From Datura wrightii (lineage: Eukaryota > Streptophyta > Magnoliopsida > Solanales > Solanaceae), in NCBI GenBank assembly GCA_035772735.1, contig JASDFA010000027.1:152394001-152458000 (forward strand): DNA of 64,000 bases, written 5' to 3'. The notes beneath the pieces are model-generated. The model had not been told where the DNA came from. It worked only from the letters and a program-made list of their open reading frames with translations, and ran no database searches. Shown here in pieces: positions 35,624 through 46,739 of this stretch (its first letter is position 1; every line of letters begins with the position of its first letter). The position numbers were made by a program, and so were the translations under genes.

Positions 35624-38008
35624 ACACTGGCAAGAGACAAAGAGCTGGTGGAATCTTATATAGAGCCTGAACGCATATTTCATAGTAAACGCAGAGAAGC
35701 TCTACAAAAGAAGCTGCAGTTGCTCAGACAGACTATTATGGAGCAACAAAATCCACCGGTTGTGAGGGCAGTGTTAGTGCCCGAAGAAGCAGCAGCAAGG
35801 CCGGTTCGCGAGGTGGCAATCCCACATGCCAACAATGTAACATAAAGTATCCGCAAACCAGAGCCTGGAGGGAGATTTGAACTCAAGCAGAACATGGTGC
35901 AACTGTTGCACACAAGCGGGCAATTTACCGGTCTCCCTCATGAAGACCCACAACAACATCTCCAAAACTTTTTGGAGATAAGTGACACTTATATACCCGC
36001 TGGAGTGTCACCTGATTATGTTCGGCTCACATTATTTCTGTTCTCATTACTTGGTGAAGCCAAGAGGTGGTTAAAAGTTGAGCCACCAAATTCTATTTCA
36101 ACGTGGGATGATCTTGCACGAAAGTTCTTGATAAGATTTTTTCCCTCTGGTAAAACAGCCAGACTTAGAAGTCAAATTTTAAGTTTCAAACAGAGGGAGG
36201 GAGAAAATTTGTATCAAGCCTGGGAAAGATTTAAATCCATGTTGCGGGACTGTCCTTATCATCATCAGTCCAATGAGGTGTTGGTGCACACTTTTATTGA
36301 GGGTTTGGAACCCCATACTAAAATTTTGCTAGATTCAGCAGCTAGAGGGCAAGCGCTGGAAAATACTTATTAGGAGCTGTACACTTTGCTAAACCGGATA
36401 TCACAGGGCAATCTAGAATGGAATGTTGATTCATCACGAGGTGGAGCAAGGAAAGCAGCAGGAGTGCTTGAAGTGGATGGATTTACAGCTATCGCTGCAC
36501 AGATAGCTGCCTTGCAGAATCAATTGAACAACCACTTCAGCAACATGAATTTTAACCAGCCTTCAGCTTCAGTCAATGCGGTCCAGCAAATGTGGTGTGA
36601 AGTGTGTGGTAGCAGTGAGCACTCAGCTGAGTGCTGTGGAGCAAACCCAGATTCGGTTAACTTTGTGGGCAATGCACAAAGAAATCAGCAGCAGTTTGGT
36701 AGCGGCTACAACTCAAATTGGAGGAACCATCTAAATTTTTCATGGGGTAGCAACAACCAACAAGGCCAAAGTTCGGGTCAGGGTATGCAAAGGAATCAAG
36801 GAGGGCAACAGAACTACCAATCTCAATTCAGAAATCATAATGCCCCTCCTCCACCACCATCACCTAGCATTGAGGAAATGTTCAAGACCATGATCGCTAA
36901 TCAAGCGCAATTGCAGGCTGACTATGTTAAATTGGCAGCCGAAGTGAAAAATAACCAATTAGCGACCAAGGCTTTTGAGTATCAATTTGGGCAATTTGCT
37001 AGTGCCCAAAACACAAGTCCCAGAGGAGGACTGCCTAGAGACATGGATCCTAATCCGAAGCAGGTCAATGCAGTGACCACAAGGAGTGGTTTGCAGCTGA
37101 AGGAGGTGGAACCAGAGAGACCACCTCAAAAGTCAGGAGTAGCAGAAGTTGAGGGGGAACAAAGTTCGGATAGGGGGAAGACCAAAGAAGCTGAATCAGA
37201 AAGACCTCCACCCCCGTTCCCTCAACGACTAAAGAAACACAAGGAGGAGGCGTGTTTCAAGAAATTCATGGAGGTGCTTAAACAGGTACATGTTAATTTA
37301 CCTCTTGTTGATGTCTTGCAGGGAGTGCCTAAATATGCCAAATATATTAAAGACATCGTGGCCAACAAAAGTCGTTTGACCGAGTATGCCACGGTGGCTT
37401 TGACGGAGGAACGCACTTCCCGGATCCAAAATAGACTGCCCACGAAGCTAAAAGACCCTGGAAGTTTTACTATCCAGATTACTATTGGGCAGAGTATCCG
37501 AGCTCATGGATTGTGTGACTTGGGAGCGAGCATAAATCTGATGCTATCCTCGGTATTCAGAAAGTTGGGTCTAGGGAGTCCTAGACCTACAACCGTAATC
37601 TTGCAGTTGGCAGACCGATCCTTAGCTAGGCCGGATGGCATTGTTGAGGATGTTCTAGTTCAAGTGGGCTCCCTAATTTTCCCGTTACATTTTATTGTTT
37701 TGGATTTTGAACCAGACTCGGAAGTCCCATTTATTTTGGGACGACCCTTCTTGGCAACCGGAAAAGCATTAATCGACGTAGCTGCGAGTCAACTTACAAT
37801 GCGAGCACATGACAAGGTAGAGGTGTTCGATGTGTACAAAGAACCCAAGCTCCCGATGGTGAATGAAGAACTCTTGGTGATCAATGTAATTGATCATGGG
37901 AATGCTAAACAAATGGATGATTCCCGAGAGTTGATGGGAAGACCACGGGATAAGGGTGAGCACTACTGGGGGAGGACAACGATTGTGAGAAATCATCCAT
38001 CACCCTAG
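35624..38008 (+). pseudogene. Element E gag-protease (two in-frame stops)
   Basis: One reading frame runs from about 35624 to 38008, interrupted only by TAA at 35843 and TAG at 36371. The start codon is uncertain: ESYIEPERIF is in frame before the first ATG (35738). The gag domain covers about 35880-36380 (FTGLPHEDPQQHLQNFLEIS, FSLLGEAKRWL, WDDLARKFLIRFFP). A zinc knuckle CX2CX4HX4C is at 36596-36634. A Gln/Asn/Gly-rich stretch follows (36660-36840). The aspartic protease has CDLGASINLM with its Asp at 37517, the usual Athila form, then VPFILGRPFLATGKALIDV near 37725-37780. Gag forms particles and protease processes it. After 38008 no RT follows, unlike autonomous relatives. Only two stops in 2.4 kb fits a young insertion. 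Confidence 0.9.
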
Positions 38009-39380
38009 CGGAAAATTGAGCATAAAGGACGTCGAGCCGCGACGGTAAACCAGGCGCTGCACGGGAGGCAACCCGTGAAAAAAATTTTCTTTTCATTTTA
38101 TAAAGTGTAAATAGATTTTATTTTATTTTCCTTTTTCTTGATTTAGTACAAAATTTTTGTTTTAGTTAGTATTATTGTATTTTAGTTTTTGAAATCTATT
38201 AATCTAACCAATTTTGTTTAGTGAAATGATTTTCCGGTGAAACGGAGAAAAATGTGCACGGAATTGTGAAGGAAAAGGCAAGGTATGAAAAAATAAAATA
38301 ATGTTGATGACAGTGAGCTGGGGCGATAGCTCCGTGTCACGGAGGAGGACCTCCGCGTTACCCTCTGTGACACGTTGAAGTGTAAACTGGAATTTTCAAA
38401 AATTCCAGTAAGCTGTCGCGATGGCTCCGTGTCACGGAGGCAGTGCACCGCGATGCACTCCGTGACACGTTGCCATATAATTTGTGACGGGTCACACCGG
38501 GTTGCCGGGTGACCCGCGTGTTTTCTCCATTTTAAACCCCCGATTTCTCCCCTTTTCCCCTCATTTTTTACACTTCTCCACGGCAAAACACCCAAAATTC
38601 CCTTGCCCATCAATGTGCCACGGTATAAAGCAAAGAAATATCAAGTTTTCTTCGGTTATTCAACTACGAGGTATGTTTTCCGATTCTCTCTCAAGTTTTT
38701 GTCGATTTTATTCGAATTTAAGCATGGGAGGTGAACTAAATCACCCCAAGTCGAAATTTGCATGAATTTGAGTTATTCCTTGATTGATAAATGTTCGAAT
38801 TGTTGTAATGATTGTTTGAACTTGTCGATTGCGTGAATTATTCGAATTTGATTACGAAATTCAATTCTAGGGCTTGGTTGTTGGAATCGAAATTGGTAAT
38901 TTGTTAAATTTGTGAAATATATGCCGGGTTGTATGTATTGAATGAGATAAGTCGTTGTAGAATATGGTTTGAATGTTAATAGACGACGAATTCTCGGGTT
39001 TTTGGGAAAATGCTGAAAATTATTCAAATTGGGTTGATTATATAGGTTCGTGTGTATATAGAATTTTTGTTGTAGTTATTGTTTGTTGTTTGTCTTTGCT
39101 AAGTGCGATGGTTGAATTTCTAGCGATGGTAGTGATTGGGATTAGCTGTATGAAGTCTGAGTAGTACGCTAAGGTTATACCGTCGAATTTTTCTTTGCGA
39201 ACGCACTAAGCATGAATTGTATAGTTGTTAGTTTTTGGTGTAAATAAAGTTATTCTAGCCGTAGTATCGTAACCGTAGCTAAGGACTAAGTGTGGGGTAA
39301 ACTTAGTTAACCCGACCTTAGCCGAAGTTAATATTCATTTAGCTTGACATTATGCTTGTTTATTTGTGTTGACAGGTAAA
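38009..39380 (+). other. Untranslated stretch between gag-PR and ORF2 of E
   Basis: There is no coding content. Bases 38016-38080 resemble the post-integrase tail of Athila elements. Bases 38318-38475 hold hairpin modules like those in the LTR U3 (CTCCGTGTCACGGAG twice). A PPT-like AAGTGTGGGGTAA is at 39288-39300, and a possible 3' splice site (TTGTGTTGACAG) ends at 39375, just before the ORF2 start codon. Confidence 0.7.
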
Positions 39381-40574
39381 ATGGCAAGTAGGCAGGATAA
39401 GGGTAAAGGTGCATCAACTTCAGGCACAGCAGTCCCAGCTGCACCAGCAGTTCCATGCGGCCAGCGCCGCCAATACGGAACGAGGTGGGTAACCGATGAG
39501 GGGAAGAAGTGGTACACCAAACACAAGGAGAATAAATACTTCCCCGAGGAGCATATTGCACGGGAACCACTAGCACAGGAGTTCCCCCGCATAGTGAAAA
39601 GGATCGAGGCAGCTGGGCTCAGCTTCATATTTCTGGAGCCCAAGGAATGCAACCTACATCTAGCCCGGGAGTTCTATGCAAATTGGAACCCGGCAATCAG
39701 AAGCCACACAATCAAGATCAGAGGGCAGATAGTCACTCTGGAACCCCAGCAGCTAAATGCCATCATCGGAGCGCGGGACACAGACGCCCACGTTCTCCGC
39801 CAGCTGAACATCACCCCACCATATACCGATATCAGATGCACATTGTGTGGGGCTCGATCCACAGCCAGATGGAGCAGACATAACGAGAGGGGTTACCACC
39901 AGACTCTGCCGTATTCTCAAATGAACAGGGAGGCCAGAATATGGCTGAAGATAGTCTGCTCGTGCCTAATCCCGGGGGTGCACATGACTGATGTGACCTG
40001 GGACCGGGTTTGCCTGGTGTATGCCCTGATGAAAGGGCTAGAGATTAATGTTGGGGCAGTGATCATATCCGCCATGAAGAGAGCCCGACTACACCAAGGC
40101 CACAGGTATGGATTTGGGGGACTAATCACCACCTTTCTCCAAGGCCTCGACGTTGAGGAAGAGGCTTTGGATTATATCCCGCAGTTGGAGCGGAGGGCCC
40201 TTGACGTGACTAAAACTAAGGCCCCCGACACCACACACGGGCCAGTGCTGACGCTTGGCGAGCGACATGCTCGTGATGACCATTACATGGCACGGATGTT
40301 TGGAATGCAAATGCTCCAGCTTCGGATCGGTGGGAGACCAGCCACGGAGGAGGAGTTATGGCAGCTCGAGCTGGATTACCTGTTTGGCAAAAACGCCAGG
40401 GCTCTATGCCGAGTGGGGCCAGCCTTTGTAGAGCCCACTGACGATGATGTTCCCACGGACGAGGAGACACGTCGGGAGGACTCCGATGTGGAGTCCGAGG
40501 ACGACGATGGAGGTGACTCAGACATGGGCGATGAGGCAGCAGCACCTGATGAAGAAGTTGAATATTTTGACTAA
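39381..40574 (+). CDS. Element E ORF2, env-position protein (plant transposon protein type)
   Basis: An intact 397-codon frame runs from ATG 39381 to TAA 40572-40574; an upstream in-frame GTG at 39366 is not a credible plant start. The N-terminus is a basic, Ala/Pro-rich tail of about 35 residues. The middle (about residues 40-310) has conserved-looking blocks FYANWNPAIRSHTIKIRGQ, TLEPQQLNAIIGARDTDAHV, MNREARIWLKIVCSCLIPGV and RVCLVYALMKGLEINVGAVI. From memory these match a widespread family annotated as putative plant transposon protein, found with Athila-like elements. The last about 45 residues are strongly acidic. No signal peptide or membrane segment is evident, so a true envelope role is not supported. 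It sits where env lies in Athila elements, downstream of a possible splice acceptor. The function is unknown. Confidence 0.85.
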   Translation: MASRQDKGKGASTSGTAVPAAPAVPCGQRRQYGTRWVTDEGKKWYTKHKENKYFPEEHIAREPLAQEFPRIVKRIEAAGLSFIFLEPKECNLHLAREFYANWNPAIRSHTIKIRGQIVTLEPQQLNAIIGARDTDAHVLRQLNITPPYTDIRCTLCGARSTARWSRHNERGYHQTLPYSQMNREARIWLKIVCSCLIPGVHMTDVTWDRVCLVYALMKGLEINVGAVIISAMKRARLHQGHRYGFGGLITTFLQGLDVEEEALDYIPQLERRALDVTKTKAPDTTHGPVLTLGERHARDDHYMARMFGMQMLQLRIGGRPATEEELWQLELDYLFGKNARALCRVGPAFVEPTDDDVPTDEETRREDSDVESEDDDGGDSDMGDEAAAPDEEVEYFD

Positions 40575-42478
40575 TCAGGGAGTTCCACCACCCAATTTTG
40601 TGATTTTTCATTTTCGTGAACACTGGGGATAGTGTTCGATTTAAGTGTGGGGTGGGGAGTAGTTAGGTGATGGGGCTGGGCTGGTTTGCTTATATGCTTT
40701 CCTCTATTTTGTATGTATGTTTCCCTGTGTTTGTGAATTGCAAACTTGTCTGTATCTGTACATATTTGTGGTATTGATGTGTGTTGTGGAATGTTGGTGT
40801 TGCCAGCTAAGTCTGTAAAAATTGTGTAAATATTTTCTTAATTTAAAATTTTTTTTCTCTATCGAAATGATCGATATTTTTAAAATTTTGCGAAAATATT
40901 TTGTACATATTAAAAATATCTTGTAAATATTTTTCCATCGAAATGATCGATGTTTTGCAAAATTTTTCAATTTTTATTTTAGGGTTTCTCGGAGTTTGTT
41001 TTCGGTTCTTTTACCGAGAATAGTCCCATTGAACCGACGTAATAGTTAGTGACCGTTCCCTATGATGGATGGATGATGACCGTCTTAAGGGAAATGTAGT
41101 TGGTAGGAGTAGTTATTTTAATTTATTTTCAGTTTTTCTTTGGTGGATTGCATCACGGAACCTGTAGTTACTATATGGTTGTGAAATGTTGGTTGCGTGT
41201 TGTACTTGATATTCAAAATGCAAAGGTTATTCGTATGAAAGCATGCAGTTTTGTAAAGATGTTGAGATACCTAGGCTGTAGAGTTCGATTCGGTGTGATT
41301 GAGGCTTAATTTTTGAATTCATGTAATTAGCTAATTAAAGAGTCTGTGAATGCATCTTGAGTCGAGCATGTGCATGAAGTGTGAAGTGAGGTATTGTTAT
41401 TCCATGCTATTGTGAAGTGTCTAGAACTTGCCTGGTGTGTGTAAAAAACGAAATGAAGGAGGTGTAGTGTTGGAAAGGATGTAGGCATTTCTTTGTTTTA
41501 ACCGAGAGTTTCTATTTTTTATCTTGTCATACTCCCCTTTTGATGTGATTGTATACCCTAGTCAGCCCGTTGAGCCTTTAGCCTATTATTTCTTTCTTTT
41601 GTCCAAAAATGTATAAACTGAGCTTAATTCCTTCTTTTCAGTAGCCGTAAAGTCGATACAAAACTCTTAAGCGCTTACGAAGAACAAAAATTTTCCCAAA
41701 AGTGTCAAAGAGTGAGAAGGGTGAAAAGAAAAAGAAAAGCAAAGTGAGGAAAGAAAAGAAAAAGGTTGAGGGTGCACTTGTTATAATTAGATGATAATGA
41801 AGGTGCATGAAAAACCTTTGTTTTTGTGTCAAGTGTGCTTGATGAAATGGGCCAGACGAAAGTAAATCATCATGAATGGGATGATGGAAAAAAGAAAAGA
41901 GAGAAACAATGTCCATACGTTGATGGGAATGTGTGGAAAAGGCGCTTAATGACGCTAGTGGCTATTATTGGCTAATCCAATATGTACTAGTTCCATAGCT
42001 TCCATTACAACCCATTAAAGTCCTACATGATCTTACATTGCATTTCTTTATATTAGTGGAGTAATACACTAAGGGAAAGCTTATGGGTCATGACATGATG
42101 CATGTGAATTCTTTTGGGAGAGAGAGTGAAATTAATTTCTACATGCCCCTACTTGAATGTTTGTGTGTCACATGAGCATAAAGGGGAAGATTCTCTTGAG
42201 TTGTGAGGGCACATGCTTGATTAAAGATTGATTTTCGTGTCGGATATCTTGATTAGCTGATTTGCATGAGTTTGCCGATATCGAGAGTCAATTCTTAAAG
42301 TCTAGGAAGTCTTGATGTATTAAAGGTCATTGCATTGTTAAGACCATGCATGTTTTCTTGATGATTTGTAATATTGAATGATCGGTATGACCGTAGCTCA
42401 AATTGTCGCACCATAGTGGCAAAGGTTGGGATGTAATTTGAATGAATTATGTGTTTGTTGTTCGAGGAAGAACAAGGA
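40575..42478 (+). other. 3' untranslated stretch of element E
   Basis: There is no credible coding frame in 1.9 kb. It holds a second PPT-like motif (TTTAAGTGTGGGGTGGGGA, 40640-40658), two copies of near-palindromic ATCGAAATGATCGAT at 40861 and 40937, and a purine-rich run at 41690-41775 (AAAGAAAAAGAAAAGC). Its later half resembles 59990-60600 of element G, so this long 3' leader is shared across the Athila-type elements here. Confidence 0.75.
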
Positions 42479-42495
42479 TTTAAGTGTGGGGTAAG
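42479..42495 (+). promoter_or_regulatory. Polypurine tract of element E
   Basis: TTTAAGTGTGGGGTAAG ends exactly at the 3' LTR start (42496). The same motif precedes the G LTR at 60610. Confidence 0.85.
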
Positions 42496-43886
42496 TGATC
42501 TTGGGCAGATTTATATGCCCAAGTGATACTCAAACGTATCATTTTTGCCTTGTTTATCTAGCAATATGTATACATTTTCATGTAATTGGTAATAGAATGT
42601 GAATTTGTACTAACCAACATGATTAGCATTGTTTTGTAGGTAAAATGTGACTTTGAGGAGCTAAAACGCATGTTGGAACAATATCGGAGTTGGACTTGGA
42701 TTCGAGCACGAAAAGGCAGTGGTCTGCACCAACTAAAGGGGCTCCGCGATGGAGTCGTGTCACGCTACCATCGCGGAGGCATTCTGCCTGGAGGGTGAAT
42801 AATAAGTCAAATTGCAGTAGAGCCTCGCGACAGCTCCGTGGCACGGAGGCAAGCCTCCGCGTTGCATGTCGTGCCACGTTGAAGCTTTATTCCCGGACCC
42901 CAAATTTCCAGAGAGGGTCCGCGTCCACGCCGTGTCACGGAGGCAGTGCGGGAAAAATTCCCACTAGTATAAATAGAACACTTAGGCTTATTTTTAATTA
43001 ATTCAGACTGGGTGGATCAAGGACGTGGGTTATAGGCAGTTGAGGGACGAAAAAGCTCACGGTTTTTCTCTCTTTCTTTCTTCTTTCAATCAATTGTTTG
43101 TATGATTAACACTTGTTTTAGGATGATTAATCCACAAATAAGTGGCTAATTCCCTTCCTTGCTGAGGTTATGAACATTTGTGATGAATTTTGATTATTGA
43201 ATTATATGGTTTTTCATCTTCTTATTCCATGTTGTTCTATTAATTCTTGTTTCTACTGCATTGGTGTGTGGCCGACATTAATGTATATCTAAAAAGTCCG
43301 ATTTCACTCGAGAGAGCACGAAATTGGAAAGTTGTGAATTAATAGGGTATTGTTCTTAACTTGATTTGGGAAAATTGGGTTTTGATGTGCTTTCCTGATA
43401 GAAATATACTTGAAAGCCGTGTTAGTCAATTTAGGAACCGGAATTGTATTGCTAGGTCATGAATTGCATTTGATCACAGAAATGTAGACGGATGGTTTAT
43501 GATTCTTAAGTGAGATTAAATACGAGAGTTTTAATCTCTTGGCTAATGTTCTTGGCTAGCAACTGGAAGAGAAGGATTAACCAATTTATGGTTATAATCA
43601 AGTTCATTATATGTTCTTAACCTTGGCATGCTCATAACCATAGTTTAAATTCAAAGTAAATAATTGTCAGTACTTTTAGTACATACTTTATAAAACAAAC
43701 TTTTCAATTGTTGGTTACGTTGTTGTCAGCATATAGAGAAGTGAGATAGAATATAGTATACTTAAGCAATTTTTACTTATCCAGAGTCTCCTTGGATTGA
43801 TAATTGGCTTACTTAAGCCACTTACTACTTGTTTGACCACGTGCACTTGCGTGTCGGTTTTATAACCCCAACCAAAGCACCGAGCA
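42496..43886 (+). repeat. 3' LTR of element E
   Basis: It is 1391 bp with the same ends as the 5' LTR. It differs by about 30 substitutions and by a 37-bp deletion in the hairpin block after 42948 (GGCAGTGC joined to GGGAAAAATTCC). TATA box TATAAATAG is at 42968-42976. Confidence 0.95.
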
Positions 43887-43891
43887 TGGGC
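43887..43891. repeat. Right target-site duplication of element E
   Basis: TGGGC after the terminal CA matches 34053-34057 exactly. Confidence 0.95.
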
Positions 43892-46700
43892 GATCTAAAC
43901 TTTCGCCCATAAGGAGCCTCAAACTGTGTCATTTGGATGTTAGAGTTGTTCTTGTAGGCAAACTCAATAAGAGGTAAATGCTCATCCCAACTACCCTTGG
44001 AATAAATAACACAAGCTCTCAACATGTCCTCAAGAGTTTGGATAGTCCGCTTCGCCTGTTTATCTGATTACGAATGAAATGTCATGCTAAGCTTGACCTG
44101 GGTACCAAGTCCCTTTTGAAAAGATTTTCAAAACTAAGTGGTGAACTGAGTACCTCTATATGAAATGATGGACAAGGGAACCCCATGCAATCTAACCAAC
44201 TCTTGGATGTATAATTGGGCATAATCTTCTGCTGAATCGGTTGTTTTGATTGGTAGAAAATGAGCAGCATTGATCAACCTGTCCACCACAACCCAAATGG
44301 AATCATACTGTGTATGAGTGTGGGGCATTCTGGTTATGAAGTCCATGTTGATTTCTTCCCATTTCCAAGTGAAAATGCAGATATCTTGAAGAACACGTCC
44401 TGATCCCTGATGCTCCACTTTCACTTGTTGGCAATTCGAAAACTTGGCTACAAATTCTTCAATATCCTTCTTCATGTCGTTCCACCAGCAGATTTCCCAC
44501 AAGGCATGATACATCTTGGTGGAACCTGGATGGATAGAATATTGGGATCGGTGAGCCTCATGCAACATTTGGCTCCTCAAATCACCCACGTTCGGAACAC
44601 ATAAGCAACCCTGGTACCGAAGTACACCATCTCCCCCTTTGGAGAAGACTTCTACCTTCTGATTTTGAACAACTTCCTTCAACTTTAACAATGTTGGATC
44701 TTCATCTTTCTTAGCCTTCACCTCCTTTACCAAGGACGACTCTAACCCGTTCTGAACAACTACACCCCCATCGATAGAGCCAACTAATCTAACTCCCAAC
44801 TGTGCAAGTCGATGCACCACTTTCACCAGTTCCTTCTTGTCTTCATTCACGTGTGACACACTCTCCATAGAGAGTCTACTAAGGGCATCTGCTACCACAT
44901 TGGCCTTACCCGGGTGGTAAGGGACACTCTTGTCATAGTCCTTAAGTAGCTCCAACTACCTCCATTGCCGAAGATTAAGATCTTTCTATGTGAACACATA
45001 TTGTAAGCTCTTATGGCCAGTGAATACATCTACATGAACCCCATACAAGTAGTGTCTCCATATCATCAAAGCAAATACTACGACCAACTCAAGATCATGG
45101 ATTGGGTAATTCTTCTCATGAATCTTTAGCTGTCTGGAAGCATATGCTATGACTTTCTCATGCTGCATCAATACACTCCCCAGTCCGACTCTCGAAGAAT
45201 CACAATATACACCAAAGCCATAAGTTCCCTCCGGTAAAGTCAACACCAGCGCTGAAGTGATTCGGGCCTTCAATTCGTGTAAGCTCTTCTCACAAGCCTC
45301 CGACCATTGGAACTTCACCTTTTTATGGGTTAATCTAGTCAATGGGGCTGCAATGGATGAGAAAACTTCTACGAACCTCCGATAGTAACCCGCTAAGCCC
45401 AAAAAGCTCCTTATCTCCGAAGGGTTTATCGGTTTGGGCCAGTTCTTCACTGCCTCTATTTTTTGGGAGTCCACCCTTATACCTTGTCTTTACAATACAT
45501 ATCCCTTGAAGGAAACTGAATTAAGCTAGAACTCACATTTGCTGAACTTGGCATATATCTAGTTATCTTTGAGGGTCTGGAGTGCTACCCTCAGGTGTGC
45601 GGCATGCTCGTCCTCCCTCCTAGAGTATATTAATATGTCATCAATGAACACTATCATGAACATATCCAGATATTCCTCGAATACCCTATTCATTAGATCC
45701 ATAAAAGCTGCAAGGGCATTGGTTAGTCCAAAAGTCATAAGAGCAAATTCATAATAGTCATACCGAGTCCTAAAAGCAGTCTTCGGGATATCGCTCTCCC
45801 AAACCCTAAGCTGGTGATACCCGAACCTGAGATCTATCTTGGAGAAATATTTGGCACCCTAAAGTCGATCGAACAAGTCATCAATCCTGGGTAAAGGGTA
45901 TCTATTCTTGACGGTGACCTTGTACAACTACCTATAGTCAATACACATCTTAAGGGAACCATCTTCTTTGAGACGAACAACACTAGGGCACCCAATGGAG
46001 ACTTACTCGGTCTGATGAAACCCTTATCCAGCAAATCCTTCAACTACTCCTTTAACTCTTTTAGCTTGGCTGGGGCCATTTTATAGGGAAGAATCGATAT
46101 GGGCTGCGTGTCGGGTAAAAGATCAATCTCAAAATCAATCTCCCTCTCGGGAGGAACACCTTGTAGGTCATCTGGGAATACCTCGAGATACTCACATACC
46201 ACGGGGACTGATTGAATGGTCGGGGTCTCGGACGTGGCATCCTTAACCCTAACCTAATGGTAAATACAACCCTTAGCAATAATTTTCTAGGCCTTGAGAT
46301 AGGAGATAAAGCAGCCCACAGGTACTGTTGAACTACCCCTCCATTCTAAAACTAGTTTACCTGGAAATCGGAACTCCGCCGCTCGGGTTCTACAGTTAAT
46401 AGAAGCATAACATGAAAATAACAAATCCATGCCCAAAATAATGTCAAAATAAGTCATAGCCAATTCTACTAAGTCTGCAGAGGTAACCTTATTGAATACT
46501 GTAATGGGACAACCTCTATATACCCACCTCGCTACGATTGAATCCCCTACCAGAGTAGACACAGAAAATAGTTCTAACAAAATTTTAGGACTGACTCCAA
46601 GGTTACTAGCAATGTAAGGTGACATAAAATACAGCGAAGCTCCCGGATCTAACAAAGCATAAGCATCAATATGAAAGACTCACAACATACCGCAACCACA
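43892..46700 (-). pseudogene. Element B pol remnant (PR-RT-RNaseH-IN)
   Basis: On the minus strand: protease 46655-46287 begins MLDPGASLYF with DPG intact. RT spans about 46060-45480, and FIDDIL near 45650-45630 keeps both Asp residues. RNase H and the connection run about 45474-44880 (YCDSSRVGLGSVLMQ, ADALSRLSM). The integrase zinc finger near 44560-44440 has its first Cys changed to Phe (KFSNCQQ). In the integrase core NMDF is kept, but the second Asp region reads ISYRGTQF and the third AKRTIQTLED, so two of three catalytic residues are lost. The 45474-44134 section is one frame with only two stops. The 3' end continues beyond element E at 34057-33467. Confidence 0.9.
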
Positions 46701-46739
46701 TCGGGAGAAGTCTCCTGCACCTGTCCAGAGCCAGGTGCA

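Larger units (their letters stand above)
34058..43886 (+). mobile_element. Element E: complete non-autonomous Athila-like LTR retrotransposon
   Basis: This is the only complete element in the window: 5' LTR 34058-35485, tRNA-Asp PBS, gag-protease, a long untranslated stretch, a 397-codon ORF, a further 1.9 kb untranslated stretch, PPT, and 3' LTR 42496-43886, flanked by TGGGC on both sides. LTRs start TG and end CA. By eye about 30 substitutions separate the LTRs over 1.39 kb (roughly 2%), so insertion was recent. There is no RT, RNase H or integrase. Sequence after protease (38016-38080, with GAGCCGCGACGG and GGGAGGCAACCCGTG) resembles what follows integrase in full Athila elements, so pol appears to have been deleted cleanly. 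Confidence 0.93.

Noticed and set aside
36386..38008. A separate 540-codon gene
   Set aside because: It is the same reading frame as the gag upstream, separated only by a TAG at 36371, and contains the zinc knuckle and protease of element E.
39381..40574. Calling ORF2 a viral envelope protein
   Set aside because: Position fits env of Athila-type elements, but no signal peptide, membrane segment or glycoprotein features are visible.
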